Part shown: positions 1 through 5,741 of the stretch, piece after piece
Layout: every line of letters starts with the position of its first letter
How positions within the stretch are numbered: position 1 is the first letter of the stretch
Assembly: GCA_041082235.1 (NCBI GenBank)
Contig: JBDOIG010000149.1
Coordinates: 1-28,430 of the forward strand
From: CALJEL01 sp041082235
Lineage (GTDB): Bacteria; Nitrospirota; Thermodesulfovibrionia; Thermodesulfovibrionales; CALJEL01
DNA: 28,430 nt
Direction of reading: 5' to 3'
Notes under the pieces: model-generated
What the model saw: the letters and a program-made list of their open reading frames with translations, nothing else
What the model was told of the DNA's origin: nothing
Database searches by the model: none
Made by a program: the position numbers and the translations under genes

Positions 1-44
1 TAGTTATTATTGGCCTTTTCAGTAATGATTAAAAATTTATGCAT
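1..44 (-). CDS. HicB-like antitoxin, N-terminal fragment
   Basis: A minus-strand reading frame begins with ATG at 44-42 and runs off the left window edge after 14 complete codons (MHKFLIITEKANNN, then probably Tyr). A good ribosome binding site (AAGGTG) lies about seven bases upstream of the start. The opening resembles the first beta strand of HicB-type antitoxins, which often read M-x-x-x-x-I-I-x-E-K-x-x-N-N-Y-S-A-Y. HicB neutralises the HicA mRNA interferase and usually carries a C-terminal DNA-binding domain. No hicA was recognised on the upstream side (45-170), where repeat A begins. The call rests on only 14 residues, so a different small beta-strand protein remains possible. Confidence 0.5.
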   Translation of the reverse strand, partial: MHKFLIITEKANNN

Positions 45-144
45 TATCTTTCACCTTAACTCAGGAGCTTTGGTTCTTAAAAAATTTATTCCTTTAAGTT
101 TTGAAAGCCTGTGCCCTTCAAATAAAATTTTATAAATTCTAACT

Positions 145-518
145 CCCAAATTTGCTATTAGAAACATTTCCTGATTATCGGGGTATGCCTCAAAGCCTTT
201 ATAAAGCTCAAAGGGGCAGAGCTCAAAGGGGCTTTTCGCCCCTTTGAAACCCGAGAAAATAAATTTTTAATTTTTAAAATATAAGGGGAGCTTGAGGGGC
301 GTTGCCCCTCAAAGCTCTGTAACTAAAGGTTTATCACCCAGCTGGTGAAGTAATTGAGGGACAAAGTCCCTCAAACTCCCTATTAGATAATTTTAATTCT
401 ATTTTTGGGGTTTTAAAGGGGCGAAGCCCCTTTTATGTTTGGTAATGTTGATTAAAAAAGTTTACATTAAGGTGTCGCAATAAAGTCTTTTCAGCATACC
501 CGTATCTGTCGGCAATTT
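145..518 (+). repeat. Interspersed hairpin-rich repeat, copy A (about 374 bp)
   Basis: Nearly the same sequence recurs at 7988-8170 (copy B, internally deleted) and 17526-17892 (copy C), all in one orientation. The two ends form an imperfect inverted repeat: the left end contains CGGGGTATGCCTCAAAG and the complement of the right end contains CGGGTATGCTGAAAAG. Inside are perfect or near-perfect hairpins: 223-247 (arm TCAAAGGGGC), 288-317 (GAGCTT-GAGGGGC, one base short of perfect), 333-347, 354-374 (TTGAGGGAC, loop AAA) and 415-433 (AAAGGGGC, loop GAA). There is no convincing protein. It behaves like a short non-autonomous element or a bidirectional terminator cassette. Bases 45-144 to its left show nothing recognisable. 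Confidence 0.85.
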
Positions 519-538
519 CGGTTAAATGCAAGAGGCGC

Positions 539-567
539 TGGACTGATATGAAATAGTATGGTAAAAT
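539..567 (+). promoter_or_regulatory. Extended -10 promoter of the 595-1128 gene
   Basis: TAAAAT at 562-567 is preceded by TGG (extended -10 TGn), and a weak -35-like TGGACT lies at 539-544 with a 17-base spacer. The surrounding sequence is strikingly like the enolase promoter at 21636-21664. It lies 27 bases upstream of the start codon and just outside the right end of repeat A. Confidence 0.55.
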
Positions 568-594
568 TTAAAAAAATCTAAAGAGGAGGTTTTT

Positions 595-1128
595 ATGAAA
601 AACATAAAAGGTTTTGTACAGATACTCCTTACAATTATTATTATCATCCTTGCTGGCGGCATTGGCTTTTCCATATTTTTGATTAAACAGCAGGAAAAGA
701 CTATAAGGACTCTGGCACAGAGGATAGAGACAGTTGAAAAAAGGCTTCCAAAGATAGAAAAGATTGAAAAGGATACAACCTCCATTATGGAAGAGCTTCA
801 AAAACAGAAAGAAAAGGGTCTTGTTAAGCTCAACATCCCTGCTGTTCAGAAACTTGACAAAGACTTCATGGTTGCAAAACTATCTGTAAAACCCCATCTT
901 ACAGGAGTTATGGTTAAAGGTGCTATTATAAATGGGACCCCTCTTCCACAGGAGAATATAAAATTTAGAATCACGATACTTGATAAATCAAAGGAATTCT
1001 CAATAAAGAAATTGTCCCCTGGTGGGAGTAAAGGCTTTGATGTCTATATACCAGATGTCCCCGCAGACAAGGCACAGACAGCAAAGATAGAACATCTTGA
1101 ATCCACGGTTCTGTATTATAAAGACTGA
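595..1128 (+). CDS. Membrane-anchored coiled-coil protein with C-terminal beta domain, unknown function
   Basis: This 177-residue protein has a strong ribosome binding site (AGAGGAGG, seven to eight bases before ATG). Residues 8-30 form one hydrophobic segment, followed by a Lys/Glu-rich heptad-like stretch at about 31-75 that should be coiled coil. Residues 80-177 look like a beta-sandwich resembling FxLYD-type domains (GAIINGTPLPQENI, then a closing VLYY motif), which in other proteins sit outside the membrane. The short N-terminus (MKNIKG) suggests an uncleaved anchor with the C-terminus outside the cytoplasm. It is monocistronic, between repeat A and a terminator hairpin at 1144-1163. No specific function is recognised. 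Confidence 0.8.
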   Translation: MKNIKGFVQILLTIIIIILAGGIGFSIFLIKQQEKTIRTLAQRIETVEKRLPKIEKIEKDTTSIMEELQKQKEKGLVKLNIPAVQKLDKDFMVAKLSVKPHLTGVMVKGAIINGTPLPQENIKFRITILDKSKEFSIKKLSPGGSKGFDVYIPDVPADKAQTAKIEHLESTVLYYKD

Positions 1129-1143
1129 ATATATCTTAAGACA

Positions 1144-1163
1144 AAAGGAGCTAACGCTCCTTT
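1144..1163 (+). terminator. Hairpin terminator after the 595-1128 gene
   Basis: A perfect 8-bp stem (AAAGGAGC / GCTCCTTT) with loop TAAC begins 15 bases after the stop codon. The descending arm ends in TTT followed by an A run, so it could work in either direction, with the A tract serving as a U tract for minus-strand transcription. Confidence 0.55.
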
Positions 1164-1233
1164 AAAAAATCTGAATAAAATTTTGTTTCATTAAAATTTT
1201 GAAGGACTTCACCCTTCAAAAGAATTAAATGGG

Positions 1234-1345
1234 TAGCGAGCGTATTCCCTGCGGCAAGCTCGCAGGGTTAAGCGAGCGAATTATGATATAAAAAATTCCT
1301 TACATTAAGATTCCCTGTGGCAAGCCACAGGGAATCTTCAATCAC
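1234..1345 (+). repeat. Two-hairpin repeat, copy D1, between convergent genes
   Basis: This stretch contains a 7-bp stem at 1247-1267 (CCCTGCG / CGCAGGG) flanked by the direct repeat AGCGAGCG (1234-1241 and 1271-1278), and a perfect 14-bp stem at 1308-1337 (AGATTCCCTGTGGC, loop AA). The same order of elements, including TATGATATAAAAA-like spacer sequence and the trailing CTTCAATC, recurs at 25758-25855 (copy D2). Lying between the plus-strand 595 gene and minus-strand rlmH, it is well placed as a bidirectional terminator. Confidence 0.65.
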
Positions 1346-1390
1346 TACAGGACTTGACCTTGCCAATTCCTTCAGGGAAGGCACAAATGT

Positions 1391-1831
1391 TCAGTAATGA
1401 TATTGCCTTCCCTTTATTATTGTCATTGCCCTGTAGAGCTGCTCCAATAATATAAGCCTTGAAAGCTCATGTGTAAAGGTGAATCTGGAGAGGGAGACCC
1501 TGAGAGAGGCAGCCCCTTTTAATTCTTCACTCACACCAAAGGGACCTCCTATAACAAAATCAATTTCTGAGACATCCTTTAAAATACCTGCAAATTCCTC
1601 TGAACTGAACTCCCTGCCCTCCCTGTCAAGGAGATAAAAAGGCCTTTTTGCTGCCCTGAGAAGAGCCTTTGATTCCTGTTCTATAGCCTGCTGTTTTGAA
1701 CCAGTGCCTGGCTTAAGCTCTACAATCTCAATTCTCACATAAGGCTTAAGGAGCTTGAGGTATTTGCTGATTCCCTCTTTTATAAACTCTTCCTTTGTCC
1801 TGCCAGGATATATCAGCCTTATGTGTTTCAT
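1391..1831 (-). CDS. rlmH: 23S rRNA (pseudouridine-1915 N3) methyltransferase RlmH
   Basis: RlmH is a SPOUT-family enzyme that methylates pseudouridine 1915 in helix 69 of 23S rRNA, using S-adenosylmethionine. The protein contains the SPOUT knot signature: the LLDREG strand, IGGPFGVSEELK, then LSRLILLEQLYRAMTI, and ends GRQYHY, matching the family C-terminus (usually YH plus a basic residue). I chose ATG at 1831-1829 (MKHIRLIYPGR), giving 146 residues. The in-frame ATG at 1864 would add 11 residues atypical of the family and would place the likely -10 element inside the gene. No Shine-Dalgarno is visible. It is divergent from mntA and convergent with the 595 gene. Confidence 0.95.
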   Translation of the reverse strand: MKHIRLIYPGRTKEEFIKEGISKYLKLLKPYVRIEIVELKPGTGSKQQAIEQESKALLRAAKRPFYLLDREGREFSSEEFAGILKDVSEIDFVIGGPFGVSEELKGAASLRVSLSRFTFTHELSRLILLEQLYRAMTIIKGRQYHY

Positions 1832-1836
1832 TAGTA

Positions 1837-1845
1837 ATAATAACA
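1837..1845 (-). promoter_or_regulatory. Extended -10 element of rlmH
   Basis: On the minus strand TG-T-TATTAT (1845 to 1837) stands only five bases before the chosen rlmH ATG. Transcription starting at the usual 6-8 bases past the -10 would begin at or within the start codon, implying a leaderless mRNA. A TTGGAT-like -35 lies about 16 bases upstream. Confidence 0.4.
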
Positions 1846-1922
1846 TACTCAATAAACTATCCAAAAACTGAAGCTGGTTCCAAAAGTCTAAAGATTTTTT
1901 GAGTGCCAGTAAAATAGTTTTG

Positions 1923-1931
1923 TGATATAAT
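1923..1931 (+). promoter_or_regulatory. Extended -10 element of mntA
   Basis: TG-A-TATAAT, a perfect extended -10, ends six bases before the mntA ATG at 1938. The predicted transcription start coincides with the start codon, and no Shine-Dalgarno is present, so the mRNA is probably leaderless. No convincing -35 is seen, which is usual for extended -10 promoters. Confidence 0.6.
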
Positions 1932-1937
1932 TAAAAC

Positions 1938-2354
1938 ATGCTTGAGTTCTCTGAAAAAGAAACTGAGAAGATAATATCTGTAATCAGGAATCTACTTGCC
2001 AGTGAAGATAAGGTGCTCTTTGCCTATATGTATGGCTCATTTATAAAAAAAGAAAAGATCATCAATGATATAGATGTGGCAATATACTGTAAAGGCGTAG
2101 ATGAACCTTTTGGCTTTCAGGCAGACTGCAGGATTAAAATATCTAATCAATTAAAAAAGAATGGGATAGATATATCACCTGATGAAATAGACCTTAGAAT
2201 TATAAATGATGCAGACTATGATTTTGTAATTGAATTACTCGACGAGGGATTGCTTCTGATTGATAAAGACCCTGACGAAAGGAGTTCATTTATTGAAAAA
2301 ATATCACTTCAGTATCGCCTGAATGAAATCGTTTTAAGAGAATTTTATAGATAA
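1938..2354 (+). CDS. mntA: MntA-like minimal nucleotidyltransferase antitoxin
   Basis: This 138-residue protein belongs to the minimal nucleotidyltransferase (pol-beta superfamily) group. Gly33-Ser34 followed by Asp44-x-Asp46 is the GSx9-10DxD metal and nucleotide motif, and Asp85 (in IDLRII) is a candidate third carboxylate. In characterised MntA/HepT systems the nucleotidyltransferase attaches AMP units to a tyrosine of the HEPN toxin and so silences it. The catalytic residues look intact. It is followed two bases later by a HepT homologue, the standard pairing. The start has a perfect -10 just upstream and no ribosome binding site, suggesting leaderless translation. Non-toxin roles cannot be excluded. 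Confidence 0.85.
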   Translation: MLEFSEKETEKIISVIRNLLASEDKVLFAYMYGSFIKKEKIINDIDVAIYCKGVDEPFGFQADCRIKISNQLKKNGIDISPDEIDLRIINDADYDFVIELLDEGLLLIDKDPDERSSFIEKISLQYRLNEIVLREFYR

Positions 2355-2356
2355 CC

Positions 2357-2788
2357 ATGAATATTGACAGAAAGAGAATTAATCAATATCTCTATGAAAT
2401 TAAAGAAAATACAGATGATATAAAACATATCCTTAATTCCAGCAAAGAAGAAGATATACTGAACAATAAAAATCTCCTGAAGGCCCTGAAATTTTCTCTC
2501 ATAGAAATTTCTGAGGCGATGTCCTTAGTTTTACAGCATGTCCTTGCAAAGGAGTATGGCACTCCTGTTAAAGGATATATTGACACAATCAAAAAAGCCC
2601 ATGAAAAAAAGATTATAGATATAGAACTTTACAATGCCTTAAAACCCTTTTTTGATTTCAGAAACACATTAATTAATAGATACTGGGAAGTAGATAATAC
2701 CCTTCTTCTTAAGAACTTAATGATGAACTACAGGAAATTCTATGAATTTATTGATATAATTACTGACTGGCTCAAGGAGAAGACGTGA
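2357..2788 (+). CDS. hepT: HepT-like HEPN (DUF86) protein with altered catalytic motif
   Basis: This 143-residue all-helical protein is of the HepT/DUF86 type, normally the RNase toxin partner of MntA. The family active site is R-N-x-[LIV]-[LIV]-H-x-Y-W-[ED]-[VI]-D. Here residues 102-113 read RNTLINRYWEVD, so Arg102 and Tyr109 are kept but the catalytic His is Asn107 (codon AAT, one base from CAT). Tyr109 is the position modified by MntA in studied systems. The start lies two bases after mntA and the stop overlaps the next start codon (GTGA), indicating translational coupling. From family knowledge, loss of the His should weaken or abolish RNase activity, so this may be a tamed or repurposed copy. 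Confidence 0.85.
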   Translation: MNIDRKRINQYLYEIKENTDDIKHILNSSKEEDILNNKNLLKALKFSLIEISEAMSLVLQHVLAKEYGTPVKGYIDTIKKAHEKKIIDIELYNALKPFFDFRNTLINRYWEVDNTLLLKNLMMNYRKFYEFIDIITDWLKEKT

Positions 2789-2913
2789 CAACCTGGCTTA
2801 TCATATTAGCCATAATATTAATACTCATTGCCATGAAGCTTGCGAAGTTCGCAGGCCTGGCATTGATAATAGCACTTTTTATAATGTTAATTTTAAAAAA
2901 CTCTAAGAGATAG
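2785..2913 (+). CDS. 42-residue hydrophobic membrane protein
   Basis: A GTG start overlaps the hepT stop (GTGA), with ribosome binding site AAGGAGA at 2774-2780, four bases before the start. The product, MTTWLIILAIILILIAMKLA and onward, has two hydrophobic stretches (about residues 3-17 and 22-36) separated by a short Lys-containing turn and ends in basic residues (KNSKR). It is probably a two-pass or hairpin inner-membrane peptide. The stop codon lies nine bases before aroC. Good coupling and a strong binding site support it as a real gene. No function is recognised; it is too short for common annotation cut-offs. A type I-like toxic peptide is conceivable but nothing specific supports that. 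Confidence 0.65.
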   Translation: MTTWLIILAIILILIAMKLAKFAGLALIIALFIMLILKNSKR

Positions 2914-2922
2914 ATTAAAAAT

Positions 2923-4104
2923 ATGCTCCGTTTCATTACAGCAGGTGAATCCCATGGAAGAGGTCTTATAGGAATCCTTGAAGGAATTCCAGCAGGGCTA
3001 CCTATCTCCTCTGAATATATAAACACACAGCTCCGCAGAAGACAATCAGGCTATGGCAGAGGAGGAAGGATGAAGATAGAGTCTGACCATGCTGAGATTC
3101 TCTCAGGTGTGAGGCATGGAAACACCACCGGCTCACCTATCAGCCTGTATATTGAAAATAAAGACTGGAAGAACTGGCAGGATATAATGGCTGCGGAGTC
3201 AGTAAAGGCATATATTAAAAAGGTTACGAGGCCAAGACCAGGTCATGCAGACCTTGCAGGTGTTTTAAAGTATGGTCATGACGACATCAGAAACATACTT
3301 GAACGCTCCTCTGCAAGGGAAACTGCCATGAGGGTTGCCCTTGGTGCGGTGGCAAGGAGATTTCTTGAAGAATTCAATCTAATAATAGGCAGTTATGTGC
3401 TTTCCATTGGTGGTAAGGGTTTCAGCCCCTATGAATTCAAGGAGATATGGCAGAACCCTCAGAAATTACTTGAAACCTTTAAAAGAGCAGAGCTATCAGA
3501 GGTGAGATGCCCTGATGATGCTCTAACCATGGAGATAAAAAGACTCATTGATCAGGCCTCTGAGGAAGGCAACACCCTTGGAGGGATCTTTGAGGTATTT
3601 GCAATAAATGTCCCTCCAGGTCTTGGAAGTCATATCCAGTGGGACAGGAGGCTCAATGCAAGGCTTATGAATGCACTTTCCTCCATCCAGGCTATAAAGG
3701 CAGTGGAGATAGGTGCTGGAACACTCGCTGGCATCTCAAAGGGCTCAGAGGTGATGGATGAGATTTTTTATGAACCTGAAAGGGGATATTACAGAAGAAC
3801 AAATTTTGCTGGTGGCATTGAAGGTGGAATATCAAATGGCATGCCTGTAATCGCAAGGCTTACAATGAAGCCAATTCCTACCTTAAAAAGACCTCTCAGG
3901 TCTGTGGATATATCAAGTCATGAGGCAGTGGAGGCCTCCTACGAGAGGTCTGATGTCTGTGCAGTACCTGCAGCTTCTGTGATAGCAGAGGCAATGCTCG
4001 GCCTTGTGATTGCTCAGGCATTCCTTGAAAAATTTGGTGGTGATAGCATTGAGGAGACAAGGTCAAATTATAATTCTTATCTAAGAATGCTTGACAGAAG
4101 ATAA
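2923..4104 (+). CDS. aroC: Chorismate synthase
   Basis: Chorismate synthase converts 5-enolpyruvylshikimate-3-phosphate to chorismate using reduced FMN, the last step of the shikimate pathway, in the cytoplasm. The 393-residue protein shows family motifs in order: GESHGRGLIG (8-17) near the N-terminus, the GYGRGGRMKIESD region (43-55), the RSSARETAMRVALGA signature (128-142) and RSDVCAVPAASVIAEAM near residue 343. The length is normal for bacterial enzymes. It follows the small membrane protein by nine bases and leads aroK and aroB, so three shikimate steps are co-transcribed. There is no strong ribosome binding site, consistent with coupling to the upstream gene. Confidence 0.98.
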   Translation: MLRFITAGESHGRGLIGILEGIPAGLPISSEYINTQLRRRQSGYGRGGRMKIESDHAEILSGVRHGNTTGSPISLYIENKDWKNWQDIMAAESVKAYIKKVTRPRPGHADLAGVLKYGHDDIRNILERSSARETAMRVALGAVARRFLEEFNLIIGSYVLSIGGKGFSPYEFKEIWQNPQKLLETFKRAELSEVRCPDDALTMEIKRLIDQASEEGNTLGGIFEVFAINVPPGLGSHIQWDRRLNARLMNALSSIQAIKAVEIGAGTLAGISKGSEVMDEIFYEPERGYYRRTNFAGGIEGGISNGMPVIARLTMKPIPTLKRPLRSVDISSHEAVEASYERSDVCAVPAASVIAEAMLGLVIAQAFLEKFGGDSIEETRSNYNSYLRMLDRR

Positions 4105-4115
4105 AGATTTTTTGG

Positions 4116-4661
4116 ATGCTCGTGATGAAAAATATAGTACTTACAGGATTCATGGGAACAGGCAAGACAGAGGTTGGAAGACTCCTTGCCAGAAGGCTCG
4201 GTTATAAATTTATTGATGCAGACTCTATGATAGAGGAAGAGCAGAAGATGACCATTACCGAAATATTCAAAAGGTTTGGAGAACCCTATTTCAGGGATGT
4301 AGAATCTGAGGTTATAAAAAGATTATCCGAGATGGAAAGGGTTGTCATATCCACAGGTGGTGGAGTGGTGATGAGGGAAGAAAATATGACTAATTTAAGA
4401 AAAAAAGGAGTAATAATCTGTCTCATGGCATCACCTGAAACCATATTTGAAAGGACAAAGGATGATACCTCAAGGCCCCTTCTTCAGGTAAATGATCCCC
4501 TCCAGAGGATAAGGGAGCTCCTCAACTTCAGAAGACCCTATTATGAAAAGGCAGACATTATGATTGATACAGATGGAAAGACCCCTGAGGAAGTTGCTGA
4601 GGAGATAATAAAAAAGATTCAAACTGCCTGTTGTAAAAGTAACAGTCCAGGAATAAACTGA
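4116..4661 (+). CDS. aroK: Shikimate kinase
   Basis: This enzyme phosphorylates shikimate at the 3-hydroxyl with ATP. The P-loop GFMGTGKT is at residues 11-18, the shikimate-binding FIDADSMIEE at 32-41, the F-R-D-V-E-S region follows, then STGGGVV and the lid with R-P-L near residue 125. At 181 residues it is slightly longer than usual, with a short Cys/Ser-containing C-terminal tail. An in-frame ATG at 4125 (MKNIVLTGF) is the more conventional N-terminus; 4116 is kept as the longest form and neither has a clear ribosome binding site. It lies 11 bases after aroC and three before aroB. Confidence 0.96.
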   Translation: MLVMKNIVLTGFMGTGKTEVGRLLARRLGYKFIDADSMIEEEQKMTITEIFKRFGEPYFRDVESEVIKRLSEMERVVISTGGGVVMREENMTNLRKKGVIICLMASPETIFERTKDDTSRPLLQVNDPLQRIRELLNFRRPYYEKADIMIDTDGKTPEEVAEEIIKKIQTACCKSNSPGIN

Positions 4662-4664
4662 ATT

Positions 4665-5741
4665 ATGCAGACAGTCAGGGTCAGTCTTGGAGAGAGAAGT
4701 TACGAGATTATTATAGGAGAAAAAATCTTAGATAGACTCCTCCAGTTTGTCCGCTCTAAAAGATATACCTCCACAGGACTTGTCACAAATGAAACCCTCT
4801 GGGATATTTATAAGAATACTATCATAGAATTAAAAAAAGATTTACCACTGAATATATTTATTATTCCTGATGGTGAGGAATACAAGGATATACTCTGGTT
4901 TTATCACCTTCATACAAAACTTCTTGAAAACAGGTTTGACAGGTCTTCCTGCCTCATAGCCTTCGGTGGTGGAGTGGTTGGAGACCTCACAGGATTTGTT
5001 GCCTCAACATACATGAGGGGAATAGATTATCTACAGGTTCCAACCACACTCCTTGCACAGGTTGATAGCTCAGTGGGGGGAAAGACCGCGGTTAATCATC
5101 CACTCGGAAAAAATATGATAGGAACATTTTATCAGCCCGTATTTGTGCTGATTGATACGGATTTTTTAAAAACCCTTCCAAAAAGAGAATTCCGTGCAGG
5201 TATGGCAGAGATAATTAAATACGCTGTTATATGGGATGAGAAACTTTTTTCCTTTTTGAAGGAAAACAGCAATAAAGTATCAGATATGGACCCTAATGCC
5301 CTGAGATCAATCATAGCCCGCTCATGCGAGATAAAGGCAGAGGTCGTATCAAGGGATGAAAGGGAGGCTGGGCTCAGGGCAATATTGAATTACGGTCACA
5401 CAATAGGTCACGCTATAGAGACAGTCACAGGATACAGGAGGTTTCTCCACGGTGAGGCTATTGCCATGGGAATGTATGGAGAGGCCCTCATTGCCAGCAG
5501 CCATGGTCTTATAAATATCTCAGTAGCCAATGAAATAAAAGGGCTTATAAAACTCTATGGCTTAGAGCCCTCAATCCCGGGTGAACTCCGGGAAAAAGAT
5601 CTTATCAGTTCAATGTTACTTGATAAAAAGGCGAAGGCTGGCAGGATAAGGATTATACTTCCAGAAAGGATAGGAAAGGTTACTATCAAGGAAATAGATA
5701 AAGAAGAAATCCTCAGGGCAATAAATAATGCCAGGGCCTGA
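4665..5741 (+). CDS. aroB: 3-dehydroquinate synthase
   Basis: AroB cyclises DAHP to 3-dehydroquinate, the second step of the shikimate pathway, with NAD and a divalent metal. The 358-residue protein has the NAD-binding GGGVVGDLTGF (101-111), the substrate region VPTTLLAQVDSSVGGKTAVN (125-144) and metal ligands Glu182 (AEIIKY), His245 (GHTIGH) and His262 (HGEA). The length is typical. The start is three bases after aroK, and its 3' end overlaps rnr by 14 bases. Confidence 0.98.
   Translation: MQTVRVSLGERSYEIIIGEKILDRLLQFVRSKRYTSTGLVTNETLWDIYKNTIIELKKDLPLNIFIIPDGEEYKDILWFYHLHTKLLENRFDRSSCLIAFGGGVVGDLTGFVASTYMRGIDYLQVPTTLLAQVDSSVGGKTAVNHPLGKNMIGTFYQPVFVLIDTDFLKTLPKREFRAGMAEIIKYAVIWDEKLFSFLKENSNKVSDMDPNALRSIIARSCEIKAEVVSRDEREAGLRAILNYGHTIGHAIETVTGYRRFLHGEAIAMGMYGEALIASSHGLINISVANEIKGLIKLYGLEPSIPGELREKDLISSMLLDKKAKAGRIRIILPERIGKVTIKEIDKEEILRAINNARA

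Noticed and set aside
51..167. Minus-strand 38-residue frame ending six bases before the HicB-like start (possible HicA)
   Set aside because: The frame begins inside repeat A, shows no HicA features (no conserved His or GSH motif), and such short frames are common by chance in A+T-rich sequence.
145..518. Repeat A as a CRISPR array or tRNA/rRNA remnant
   Set aside because: There are no regularly spaced short direct repeats with unique spacers, and none of the stems forms a cloverleaf or rRNA signature.
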